Shown here piece by piece: positions 14,856 through 22,905 of a stretch of 64,000 bases of DNA. The stretch is from M0108 sp044228795 (GTDB taxonomy: Bacteria > Pseudomonadota > Gammaproteobacteria > Chromatiales > Chromatiaceae): NCBI GenBank assembly GCA_044228795.1, contig JBGAUE010000002.1, positions 62,001 through 126,000 of the forward strand, given 5' to 3'. Both the position numbers and the translations under genes were made by a program. The notes under the pieces are model-generated. The model worked only from the letters and a program-made list of their open reading frames with translations. It was not told the DNA's origin and did no database searches. Positions within the stretch are counted from its first letter, which is position 1. Each line of letters begins with the position of its first letter.

Positions 14856-15557
14856 ATGGAGATGGAGGAGTTGCGAGTCGGTGGCCTTACCCCCTTGACC
14901 AGCCTCGATTATCCGGGGGACCTGGCGGCGGTGGTCTTCTGTCAAGGCTGCCCTTGGCGTTGCTCCTACTGTCACAACAACCATCTAATGCCGCCCGTTA
15001 GTGCCACCATCACGCCCTGGCGCCAGATAGAGGCATTTCTGGGACGACGTCAGGGCCTCCTGGACGCCGTGGTTTTCAGCGGTGGCGAACCCACGCTGCA
15101 AAGTGCCTTATCCATCGCTCTAACCCGAGTCAAGGCGATGGGCTATAGGATTGGCCTGCACACGGCCGGCATTTACCCCGAACGCCTGGGGGCACTAGTG
15201 CCGCATTTGGACTGGGTCGGGCTGGATATCAAGGCGTTGCCCGAGGACTACCCGACCATCACCGGGGCGGCAGGTTCCGGTGAACGCGCCTGGGAGAGCC
15301 TGCGACTGCTCCTCGCGACTGGCATCCCCCTGGAAGTAAGGACTACCATGCCTCAGGATTGGCAGTTAGCCCATGGGATGGAGATGTTGATGCGCCGACT
15401 AGCCGATGAGGGGGTCGAGGACTACGCTCTCCAGACGTGCCGCGATACGCAACGCCGAACTCAGGACCGGCAAATGACCGGATTCCCCGCCCCACTCCCG
15501 CCGGAGACTTTAGCAAAACTTGGCGAGACCCTGTTCCGCCGCTTCGTCTTACGGTAG
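14856..15557 (+). CDS. nrdG: Anaerobic ribonucleotide reductase activating protein (radical SAM)
   Basis: A 233-residue radical SAM activase that uses S-adenosylmethionine and a [4Fe-4S] cluster to generate the glycyl radical on the reductase. The cluster motif CPWRCSYC supplies Cys32, Cys36 and Cys39; FSGGEPTLQ is the SAM-contacting GGE motif. The N-terminus LRVGGLTPLTSLDYPG is that of the long NrdG type (about 230 residues) rather than the 154-residue E. coli type. It is third in the nrdD-glycyl domain-nrdG operon, with short gaps and the same strand. Confidence 0.93.
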   Translation: MEMEELRVGGLTPLTSLDYPGDLAAVVFCQGCPWRCSYCHNNHLMPPVSATITPWRQIEAFLGRRQGLLDAVVFSGGEPTLQSALSIALTRVKAMGYRIGLHTAGIYPERLGALVPHLDWVGLDIKALPEDYPTITGAAGSGERAWESLRLLLATGIPLEVRTTMPQDWQLAHGMEMLMRRLADEGVEDYALQTCRDTQRRTQDRQMTGFPAPLPPETLAKLGETLFRRFVLR

Positions 15558-15663
15558 CATAAAGCGTCAACGGTGTTTTGATTGGCCTCGTCCTACCCTC
15601 GCTGGTAATTTAGGCCTAGGTTCAATTGGACCCACAGTCCAGATTCCAGTTATCTCTCAGTTC

Positions 15664-15978
15664 ATGAAGAAGAAAATCAAGCGTCTTGCGACTTCGCTGC
15701 TGCCGGTTGCTACTAACCGTGTCGGCGACTGCAACCGCTGCGGGGAATGCTGCAAACTGCCCTATCCCTGTCCTTTTCTGCGTTATGACGCGGAAGGATT
15801 GAGTATGTGCGCCATTTACACCTTTCGCCCGCCGAGTTGCCGCAAATATCCCCGCACGGCGGAGGAAAACCTCACGCCCCAGGTCTGCGGCTTTAGCTTC
15901 CTTCCAACCAGCCAGGTCGTGGAGGTAGGGCCTTCTGAGATCCTGGATCCCTTACTTCCGTCCGAACAATCAGCCTGA
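15664..15978 (+). CDS. YkgJ-type cysteine-cluster protein
   Basis: A 104-residue protein starting MKKKIKRLATSL. Cysteines are spaced as in the CxxC...CC...C pattern of the YkgJ/zinc- or iron-binding family: CNRCGECCKLPYPCPFL, then MCAIYTFRPPSCRKYP, then VCGF. Members are thought to bind a metal ion or Fe-S cluster; their substrate is not known. The ribosome site is weak, and the frame is open further upstream without a better start. It follows nrdG by 106 bases on the same strand and precedes moaE by 12 bases. Confidence 0.8.
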   Translation: MKKKIKRLATSLLPVATNRVGDCNRCGECCKLPYPCPFLRYDAEGLSMCAIYTFRPPSCRKYPRTAEENLTPQVCGFSFLPTSQVVEVGPSEILDPLLPSEQSA

Positions 15979-15990
15979 TAGGCCCCGGCC

Positions 15991-16473
15991 ATGCTCCGTG
16001 ATATTCGGGTTCAGCCCGAACCCTTCGATATCAATGAGGAGCAAGGTACCCTGTGGCTGGGTCAGACTCAGATCGGGGCACTGGTCAGCTTCCTGGGACT
16101 GATGCGGGACTTTAACGAGGGTAACCGAGTCAGCCACCTGACACTTGAACACTACCCCGGCATGACTGAGAAGGCCCTCGGCGACATAGCCGAGGAGGCA
16201 GCCAGGCGCTGGCCTGTCGATGCCATCCGCATTCTGCACCGCGTCGGGATCCTGGAACCCCAGGATCCCATCGTCCTCGTCGCCGTCGCCGCCAGTCATC
16301 GGGGGCCGGCGTTCCGGGCCTGCGAATTCCTGATCGACCATCTCAAGACCAAGGCGCCCCTATGGAAAAAGGAGACTACCGAAGCAGGCGACGTCTGGGT
16401 CCAACCCCGAACTGGCGACGCGATCGCTGACTCCCGCTGGGTGGCCAATAGTAAGGTCTCGGGTTGGGAATAG
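15991..16473 (+). CDS. moaE: Molybdopterin synthase catalytic subunit
   Basis: With MoaD this enzyme transfers sulfur to precursor Z to build the molybdopterin dithiolene. The 160-residue product shows the MoaE core: GALVSFLGLMRDFN, LEHYPGMTEKAL, VGILEPQDPIVLVAVAASHRG, and the catalytic lysine region HLKTKAPLWKKE. Neither moaD nor moaC is adjacent, so the subunit partner must be encoded elsewhere. Placement behind nrdDG and a cysteine-cluster gene suggests a group of genes useful during anaerobic growth. Confidence 0.94.
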   Translation: MLRDIRVQPEPFDINEEQGTLWLGQTQIGALVSFLGLMRDFNEGNRVSHLTLEHYPGMTEKALGDIAEEAARRWPVDAIRILHRVGILEPQDPIVLVAVAASHRGPAFRACEFLIDHLKTKAPLWKKETTEAGDVWVQPRTGDAIADSRWVANSKVSGWE

Positions 16474-16521
16474 CCTCTCGCCTCAACCCGCGCAATCCAG
16501 CCAGACCGATCCAAAGGTGGC

Positions 16522-16707
16522 CTATCCCTTTTCGGCCTCGTCTAAGGCAGACCTGAGGGCGCTAAGAATCAGACGATTCGCCTCCTTCTCATCAAGTTCC
16601 GGCACCTCCCAAGACATGATGCGGCAGTACTTACTGACCAGGTGGCGCACATCGCCCACCAGTTCCTGGTTATATTTCGCCATCTCGATTTGCTCAAGTC
16701 CAGACAT
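16522..16707 (-). CDS. Small conserved-looking protein of unknown function
   Basis: The ATG at 16705-16707 has GAGGAG eight bases upstream, which fixes the start and yields 61 residues (MSGLEQIEMAKYNQELVGD...). The protein is soluble, helical and acidic, with one cysteine and the stretch RHLVSKYCRIMSWEVPELDE. I do not recognise a family. It stands alone, convergent with moaE (48 bases). Confidence 0.65.
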   Translation of the reverse strand: MSGLEQIEMAKYNQELVGDVRHLVSKYCRIMSWEVPELDEKEANRLILSALRSALDEAEKG

Positions 16708-17042
16708 GAGGTTGCTCCTCTCGGTTAAGTGACGACGCCGAGGCAATCGGCGCCAAAGGTATCAGGGCCACCAGCGCATTAGGATACCCAATCTTTATGC
16801 AGGTCAAGGCTTGTCCAACAATTCCCCTCGTGGAACTTCATGACAGAGCCGTGGATCGGCGGAGGGCAGGCCATCCTCGCCCCCATAAGCCATGGCTCTC
16901 CATGACGCCGAGGCATCCGACCGTCTAGCTTCCGCCCGATTGTGGTAATGTTCGGGGTGATGATTTCTCAGCGGGCCCGGTTCCCGCATCCCGCTAGGTG
17001 TTTTGGTCCTAGCCTTCTTCTCTCGCTTTATGGAGTAATTAC
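16708..17042. other. Intergenic stretch without a clear gene
   Basis: This 335-base gap separates a minus-strand small gene from a plus-strand exported-protein gene, so it should hold two promoters. A short minus-strand frame (16804-16989) lacks a ribosome site and homology-like features. No convincing -10/-35 pair or repeat was found. Confidence 0.4.
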
Positions 17043-17492
17043 ATGATCAACCGCCGTGCACTCATTACCTCTGCCCTGGCAGGACTCGCCTTATGTGTGG
17101 GTGGCATCACCCAGGCCGAAACCCCTAAAAAGGTATCTGGCACCGTGAGCATCGATGAGACCCAGATTGCCTTTATCGTCGGCGGCAGCTTCGGCAAAGG
17201 CGAACTCAAGTTCCGGGGCAAGAAACATGCCTTCAAGATCGATGGCATCAGCGCCGGCGCCAATTTTGGGGCCTCCAAGGTTTCGGCGGTGGGCCAGGTC
17301 TACGACCTGAAGAAGCTGGCCGACTTCCCCGGCACCTATGTGCAGTTGCAAGGCTCCATCACCCTCGCCGGCGGTGTCGGTGGCACCGTCCTTAAAAACC
17401 AGAATGGCGTCATCATGCATCTCCAGTCCACCTCCCAGGGGCTGCAATTCAACCTGAGTTCCAGCGGCGTGACGGTGAAGATGGAGCCTTGA
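17043..17492 (+). CDS. Exported protein of unknown function
   Basis: A 149-residue precursor. A signal peptide (MINRRALITSALAGLALCVGGITQAE) should be cut after TQA. The mature part is glycine-rich beta structure with GKGELKFRGKKHAFKIDGISAG and VYDLKKLADFPGTYVQLQGS, a layout I recall from exported DUF1134/EipA-like proteins, though I am not sure of the assignment. GGAG lies ten bases before the ATG. It probably acts in the periplasm. The AI-2E-family permease gene follows 84 bases downstream on the same strand. Confidence 0.75.
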   Translation: MINRRALITSALAGLALCVGGITQAETPKKVSGTVSIDETQIAFIVGGSFGKGELKFRGKKHAFKIDGISAGANFGASKVSAVGQVYDLKKLADFPGTYVQLQGSITLAGGVGGTVLKNQNGVIMHLQSTSQGLQFNLSSSGVTVKMEP

Positions 17493-17576
17493 GCCGGACG
17501 CCTAGGCCCACAAGGATCGGCTAGTCCTTAAGGATGAGGTCTAGCTCTCTCTCTAATAAGACAGGAAAACCAACCG

Positions 17577-18734
17577 ATGGCGGCGACCAATAGCCCAAAC
17601 GCAGATAAGGCCTTGACAACCGGCCACGAAATCGTGGGTCGGGCGGTTGAGATCGCAATCCGCATCAGCCTTCTGGCCTTATGGATCTCCCTATGCTTCG
17701 CCATCATGCGGCCTTTCCTGGCCCCGCTCGCCTGGGGCATCATTATTGCCATCTCTGTCCACCCGGCCTACCTGGCCCTGCTCGGCGTGGTGGACAACCG
17801 CCGGGTACTCGCCTCGGTCCTCTTCATCCTTATCGCACTCCTGTTGCTCATTGTGCCGATCATCCTGTTGAGCGGAACTCTGGTCCAGGGTGCCGAGAGT
17901 CTGGCCCACGGCTTCGAGGCTGGAAAACTGATCATCCCACCGGCTCCCGACCTGACCTATATCCCCTTGGTTGGACCCGGTATCGAAGACTTTTGGAAAA
18001 CGGCCTCATCGAATCTGGAGGAAGCAATCCACATGATCGAGCCCCAACTGCGGATGATTGGGGAGTGGGCCCTTGGCTTCGCCAAGGACGCTGGCATCGG
18101 CATCCTGCACTTCATCTTTGCCATCTTCATCGCCGCGGTATTTCTGGCCAAAAGCGAAGAAGCCGGCAACATGGCCCACAGCATCGCCCATCGCCTGGCG
18201 GGCAGTCACGGCTTTAGATTCGCTCAACTGTCCAGGGATGTGGTCCGTAGCGTGTTCCGTGGCATCCTTGGAGTGGCCATGATTCAAGCGACGCTGGCGG
18301 GTCTTGGTATGCTGGCCGCCGGTGTACCAGCCGCCGGCCTCTGGGCCTTGATCGGCCTCCTTCTGAGCACCGTCCAAATCGGGGTCTTCCCGGTCATGGT
18401 ACCCGCCGCTATCTATCTCTTCTACACCGCCAGTACGACCACGGCGGTACTCTTCCTGATCTGGACCCTGTTCGTCGGCACCATCGACAATGTCCTCAAG
18501 CCAATACTGCTTGGACATGGCATCTCAGTGCCCATGCCAGTCATTTTCATAGGAGCCATCGGCGGCTTCATAGGGCAAGGCATCATCGGGCTCTTCGTCG
18601 GCGCCGTGGTGTTGGTCCTAGGCTATGAACTGCTTCTGGCCTGGTTACGGGAGGCAGGGCCTGTTACAGAAACCGGATCGGATCTCGATACCAAGCCTGA
18701 GACCGAGCCCAAAGCCAGCACAGCGGCAACATAA
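17577..18734 (+). CDS. AI-2E family (PerM/YdiK-type) membrane permease
   Basis: A 385-residue inner-membrane protein with about seven or eight hydrophobic helices. The family signature region is ALIGLLLSTVQIGVFPVMVPAAIYLF and DNVLKPILLGHGISVPMPVIFIGAIGGFIGQGIIGLFVG. Members include the autoinducer-2 exporter TqsA and Na+/H+ antiporter-like proteins, so the substrate cannot be named. ACAGGAAA lies before the ATG. An 11-bp perfect inverted repeat follows the gene. Confidence 0.9.
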   Translation: MAATNSPNADKALTTGHEIVGRAVEIAIRISLLALWISLCFAIMRPFLAPLAWGIIIAISVHPAYLALLGVVDNRRVLASVLFILIALLLLIVPIILLSGTLVQGAESLAHGFEAGKLIIPPAPDLTYIPLVGPGIEDFWKTASSNLEEAIHMIEPQLRMIGEWALGFAKDAGIGILHFIFAIFIAAVFLAKSEEAGNMAHSIAHRLAGSHGFRFAQLSRDVVRSVFRGILGVAMIQATLAGLGMLAAGVPAAGLWALIGLLLSTVQIGVFPVMVPAAIYLFYTASTTTAVLFLIWTLFVGTIDNVLKPILLGHGISVPMPVIFIGAIGGFIGQGIIGLFVGAVVLVLGYELLLAWLREAGPVTETGSDLDTKPETEPKASTAAT

Positions 18735-18793
18735 AGCATCCGCGAGAAGATTCCAGCCGGCCAGACTTCCAGTCGCCCCCTTGACCCCATCCC

Positions 18794-18818
18794 GGCGCCT
18801 TGAAGCATTCAAGGCGCC
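18794..18818. terminator. Perfect 11-bp inverted repeat between convergent genes
   Basis: GGCGCCTTGAA and TTCAAGGCGCC face each other across a three-base loop, between the ends of the AI-2E permease gene and the convergent exported-protein gene. It would serve as a two-way hairpin terminator, but no strong T-run follows on either side. Confidence 0.5.
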
Positions 18819-18842
18819 TGTTGTAGTTGGACGCTTTAGACC

Positions 18843-19586
18843 CTAGCCCGGGGAACCAAAGGCCACCTGGCAAACGGCATTGACCAATTGGGCATTAGCA
18901 GCGGTCTGCGGTACCTGGCCATTGAGCAGACCCTGTCGGCAGTTCACAGCGCCTTGCAAATCCGCACCGCCCGAAACCGTGTAAGTAAAGCTTGCGCCTT
19001 GGGTCCCCACCGCCTCTACCGAGCCAAAGTTGAGCTGATAGTCGCTCTCCGGCACGACGATGACGGTGGACTGCTGGGCAGAGGCATTGTTCACCAGCTC
19101 GGTAATGGCAACCCCGGTGGCCAGGCCCGCCAGGCCCCAGGCAGCCGCGCTGCCACCCCACCAGCCCCAGCTCGTCGGTGCCCATCGATACCAGCCCGCA
19201 TTCCAGGGACGATGCGCCCAATAACCGCCGTTAGACCAATTGGGGTGCCAACCGTTGTAGGGCCGGTTGTAGAAATTATGATCAACATTGATGTGCTGGT
19301 TATCTATGTTGATGTTGTGCTGATCGATTTTATCCCCACCCCACTGGGGACGCACGTCGTCACCAAACATGGGATGAGAGCCACGATACCCACCTAGGTC
19401 ATCGCCGCCAAAGTGATACCCACCACGATCGAAGCCACCACCACCCATGCCGCGAAAGCCGCCACCACCAAAATCCCGGGCCCCGGCGCTGGCGGGAAGA
19501 AGAACAGCTGAGGTCATGAGAGCGGCTGAGAGGGTTGCGATGACGGCGCTAGGAGAAAGGCGCGCGGAGTGCTTAATCATGATCAT
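18843..19586 (-). CDS. Exported Gly/Trp/Asn-rich protein of unknown function
   Basis: A 247-residue precursor. A signal peptide (cut near SAGARD) is followed by a low-complexity region rich in Gly, Phe and Asp (residues about 38-75), then an unusual Asn/His/Ile segment, DQHNINIDNQHINVDHNFYN, and a Trp-rich stretch. The C-terminal 90 residues look folded and carry two cysteines (VNCRQG...NAVCQV) that could form a disulfide. No family is recognised. Similar Gly/Tyr/Trp-rich exported proteins are common in envelope or surface layers. Confidence 0.75.
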   Translation of the reverse strand: MIMIKHSARLSPSAVIATLSAALMTSAVLLPASAGARDFGGGGFRGMGGGGFDRGGYHFGGDDLGGYRGSHPMFGDDVRPQWGGDKIDQHNINIDNQHINVDHNFYNRPYNGWHPNWSNGGYWAHRPWNAGWYRWAPTSWGWWGGSAAAWGLAGLATGVAITELVNNASAQQSTVIVVPESDYQLNFGSVEAVGTQGASFTYTVSGGADLQGAVNCRQGLLNGQVPQTAANAQLVNAVCQVAFGSPG

Positions 19587-19885
19587 GTCTCGCTCTTGTA
19601 AGTGGAAATTCCTCTCGATAGCACAGGGGCATTGAGGCTCCTTGCCCAGCAGAGGACCATGAGCATTCTATCGTTTCCCCGCGGTTTCTGTTCAGCGACG
19701 GCGACCAGCAGGGAACTAACGGTAGTCCGAGTGGTCCCCCCGGATCATCCGCTTCACGGGTTCGCCGCCAGCCTGTTAAACTCAAATCAGAGATGGCATT
19801 TTAGGCAACCAAACCAGCATGTCATCCCAACCCACCGTGCGGCCAGTCCAACCGGGCCGCGCCCATCAGGAGCAGGAGAACACAC
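19587..19885. other. Divergent intergenic stretch
   Basis: A gap of 299 bases between the exported-protein gene (minus) and the host-attachment-family gene (plus). No RNA gene, repeat or clear promoter pair was recognised. Confidence 0.4.
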
Positions 19886-20320
19886 ATGGCCATCTGGGTA
19901 TTAGTCGCCGACAACAGCCGCGCCCGCTTCTTCACTGCCGAAAAACCCGTCGGCCCCCTCACCGAGATCCAGGATCTCACCAACCCCGAGGCCCGGTTGC
20001 ACGAGGGTGACCTGGTCACCGACAAGACCGGCCGCGATCGCAACTCCAACAGCGGTACCGCCCACGGCGTGGGCGCCGATGCCTCCCACAAGCAGGAGGG
20101 CGCAGACCGTTTTGCACTCGCCATTTGCGAACAACTGGACGCCGCCCGCACCGCCGGTACCTTCCACAAGCTCTATATCCTGGCGGCGCCGGCCTTCCTG
20201 GGCCTCTTACGCAGACACCAAACCGCTGCTCTCAAGCAATGTATCGCGGCGGAATTTGACAAAAACCTGGCCGCCCAGGATCTGGCCAGCATCCGCAAAT
20301 ACCTACCCGAATACCTTTAG
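19886..20320 (+). CDS. Host attachment family protein
   Basis: A 144-residue soluble protein with the N-terminus of the host-attachment/bacterial archaeo-eukaryotic release factor-like family: WVLVADNSRARFF, then GRDRNSNSGTAHG and a C-terminal helix pair. The family name comes from plant-associated bacteria; a molecular role has not been established, and structural kinship to RNase-like release-factor domains is suggested in the literature. AGGAG precedes the ATG. The LonB-like protease gene follows 71 bases downstream on the same strand. Confidence 0.85.
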   Translation: MAIWVLVADNSRARFFTAEKPVGPLTEIQDLTNPEARLHEGDLVTDKTGRDRNSNSGTAHGVGADASHKQEGADRFALAICEQLDAARTAGTFHKLYILAAPAFLGLLRRHQTAALKQCIAAEFDKNLAAQDLASIRKYLPEYL

Positions 20321-20391
20321 AATCCCGGGGCCCACCCCATCCAGGGCCCACCCAGGGCCTGACGGGGCGCGGCCTTAATGGATGACATGCC

Positions 20392-22794
20392 GTGGAACCT
20401 AGCATCCGACTGAAGGCCGCAGAACTTTACCAGCCCTGCGACCTAGCTGGCCTTGAATTTGCCGACACAAGCGAACTCGAACCCCTTGTCCCCGGCCTGG
20501 GCCAGGAACGAGCGCTCGAGGCCATTGATCTGGGGGTGAACATCCCCCATCGGGGCTACAACCTCTATCTGATGGGATCGGGTGGACTCGGCAAGCACGC
20601 CCTCATCAAAGGCTTTCTGGAGCAACGCCGCCACGAGTCCCCCACCCCGGACGACTGGTGTTATGTAGCGGACTTCAACAACCCCCAACGCCCCTACGCC
20701 CTGCGCCTGCCACCGGGGCGTGGTCGCCACTTACGCGCTGACCTGAGTCAACTGGTGGAGGATCTGCTCAACGCCGTACCCGCCGCCTTCCAGGGCGAGG
20801 AATACCTGCGCCGCGCCGAACAGATCCAAAAGGAATTCAAGTCCCGCGAGGAGGATGCCGTCACCGCCATCGGTCACCAGGCCAAGGAGCGCGGCATCGC
20901 CCTCCTCCACACCCCCACCGGCTACACCCTGGCGCCGATGCGCGAAGGTCATATCCTGGCCCCCGAAGATTTCAATGCCCTGCCCGAGGAGGAGCGGGAG
21001 CACATCGGCGAGGTCATCGAGGATCTGCGCGAGGCCCTGCAACAAACCCTGAGCCAACTCCCCCTCTGGCAAAAAGCGATGCGCGGGCGCTTCAAGATCC
21101 TCAATCAGGAGACCATGGAGGGCGCGGTCACCGCCCTGATGCGCCAATTAGCGGCGGATTACGCCGACCTGCCGGCGGTCCATGACTATCTGGCCGCCGC
21201 CCGTAAGGATATGATCGAGAACGGTGACCTCTTCCGCCAAGGCGACGGCGAGGAGGGCCGGACGCCCAGACCGGACGACCCCCCCTTTACCCGCTACCGC
21301 GTCAACCTGCTGGTGGACAACGCTGATCTCCGCGGTGCCCCCGTCATCCACGAGGATAACCCCAGCTACCTCAACCTCATCGGGCGCATCGAGCACGTCG
21401 CCCACCTGGGGACCCTGTCCACCGACTTCACCCTGATCAAGGCCGGGGCCCTGCACCGCGCCAATGGCGGCTACCTCATCCTCGATGCCTTGCGCCTGCT
21501 GGGCAATCCCTTCGCCTGGGATACCCTCAAGCGAGTGCTGCGCGCTGGAGATATCCGCATCGAATCCCTAGAGCGGGTCCTGAGCCTGGCCGGCACCACC
21601 TCCCTGGAACCCGAGCCTATCCCGGTCGAGGTCAAGGTGATCCTGGTGGGCGAACGCCTGCTCTACCACCTGCTGGATAGCTACGACCCCGACTTCGCCC
21701 AACTCTTCAAGGTTGCCGCGGACTTCGCCGAGGAGATGCACCGCCAACCCGGGCAAGACCCCATCTACGCCCGCCTGGTCGCCAGTCTCCAGTGCCAAGA
21801 GCGCCTGTTGCCCCTGACCCCTGAGGGGGTAGCCTGCGTCATCGAGCAGGCGGCGCGGCGAGTCGCCGACCGGGAGCGCCTTTCATTGCATGTCGGCAGC
21901 CTCCTTGACCTGCTGCGGGAGTCGGACCATCTGGCCCGCCGCGAACATCTGGCTCGCATCGGCGTGGTCCAGGTCCAGGGCGCCATTGCCGCCCGCCGCC
22001 GGCGCCTGGGGCAGGCGCGTGAGCGCCTTCAGGAGGAGATTCTCCGCGGCACCCTCTTCATAGACACCAAGGGTTCTCAACTCGGTCAGGTCAACGGCCT
22101 GTCTGTCATCGCCCTCGGCGATCAAGCCTTCGGCATCCCCACCCGCATCAGCGCCACCGCCCGCCTCGGTCAGGGCGAAGTCATCGACATCCAGCGCGAG
22201 GTCGAACAAGCAGGCCCCATCCACTCCAAGGGAGTCCTCATCCTCTCGGCCTACCTAGGCCGCCGTTACGCCCGCTTCCAGCCCCTCTGCCTATCCGCCA
22301 GCCTGGTCTTCGAACAGACTTACGGCTGGGTCGAGGGAGACAGCGCCTCGGTGGCGGAACTCTGCGCCCTTCTCTCCGCTATCGGTGATATCCCCCTCAA
22401 GCAGGCCCTGGCCATCACGGGCTCTGTCAACCAGCACGGCGAGGTCCAGGCCATCGGCGGCGTGAACGAAAAGATTGAGGGCTTCTTTGATATCTGCCAG
22501 GCCCGCGGCCTCTCAGGTGAGGAGAGCGTCATCATCCCTCAGGCCAATCGTAAGCATCTGATGCTGAATAAGGCGGTACGCGAGGCCGTGGCACGCGGCG
22601 ACTTCCACATCCACGCCGTCGCCCATGTGGACCAGGCCCTGGAACTCTTGACGGGCCAGGCCGCCGGCCTGCCCGATCAGGATGGCCTCTACCCCGCCGA
22701 TAGCATCAACGGCCAGATCCAGGAGCGCCTCGCAACCTTCTTCGCCGTGCGCCAGCAGATAAATCGCAACAGGGAGGAGGCGGATACCGATTAA
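20392..22794 (+). CDS. LonB-like ATP-dependent protease (Lon-related, YcbZ type)
   Basis: An 800-residue cytoplasmic protein. The only workable start is GTG at 20392; nearby ATGs are out of frame. The N-terminal half has an AAA+-like domain with a degenerate Walker A (GSGGLGKH, about residues 63-70) and a long helical insert. The C-terminal Lon protease domain keeps the catalytic dyad: Ser651 in EGDSAS and Lys694 in VNEKIEG, with the TGSVNQHGEVQAIGG strand between them. It lacks a LonA-type N-domain. Family members degrade damaged or specific proteins. The degenerate P-loop (LGK in place of GK[ST]) raises doubt about ATP use. Confidence 0.9.
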   Translation: MEPSIRLKAAELYQPCDLAGLEFADTSELEPLVPGLGQERALEAIDLGVNIPHRGYNLYLMGSGGLGKHALIKGFLEQRRHESPTPDDWCYVADFNNPQRPYALRLPPGRGRHLRADLSQLVEDLLNAVPAAFQGEEYLRRAEQIQKEFKSREEDAVTAIGHQAKERGIALLHTPTGYTLAPMREGHILAPEDFNALPEEEREHIGEVIEDLREALQQTLSQLPLWQKAMRGRFKILNQETMEGAVTALMRQLAADYADLPAVHDYLAAARKDMIENGDLFRQGDGEEGRTPRPDDPPFTRYRVNLLVDNADLRGAPVIHEDNPSYLNLIGRIEHVAHLGTLSTDFTLIKAGALHRANGGYLILDALRLLGNPFAWDTLKRVLRAGDIRIESLERVLSLAGTTSLEPEPIPVEVKVILVGERLLYHLLDSYDPDFAQLFKVAADFAEEMHRQPGQDPIYARLVASLQCQERLLPLTPEGVACVIEQAARRVADRERLSLHVGSLLDLLRESDHLARREHLARIGVVQVQGAIAARRRRLGQARERLQEEILRGTLFIDTKGSQLGQVNGLSVIALGDQAFGIPTRISATARLGQGEVIDIQREVEQAGPIHSKGVLILSAYLGRRYARFQPLCLSASLVFEQTYGWVEGDSASVAELCALLSAIGDIPLKQALAITGSVNQHGEVQAIGGVNEKIEGFFDICQARGLSGEESVIIPQANRKHLMLNKAVREAVARGDFHIHAVAHVDQALELLTGQAAGLPDQDGLYPADSINGQIQERLATFFAVRQQINRNREEADTD

Positions 22795-22905
22795 GCCCGG
22801 GACTCGCAACGGATCGGAGTTGGATGCCGTTCAGCTCCAATCGGAACCGGTGCGAGCCAGACGGCAAGCTGGATCCGTTTCAGGGTTGCTTTCGCACGCC
22901 GGGTC

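Noticed and set aside
16804..16989. A 61-codon minus-strand frame in the gap before the exported-protein gene
   Set aside because: No ribosome site, odd composition and no family; likely noise.
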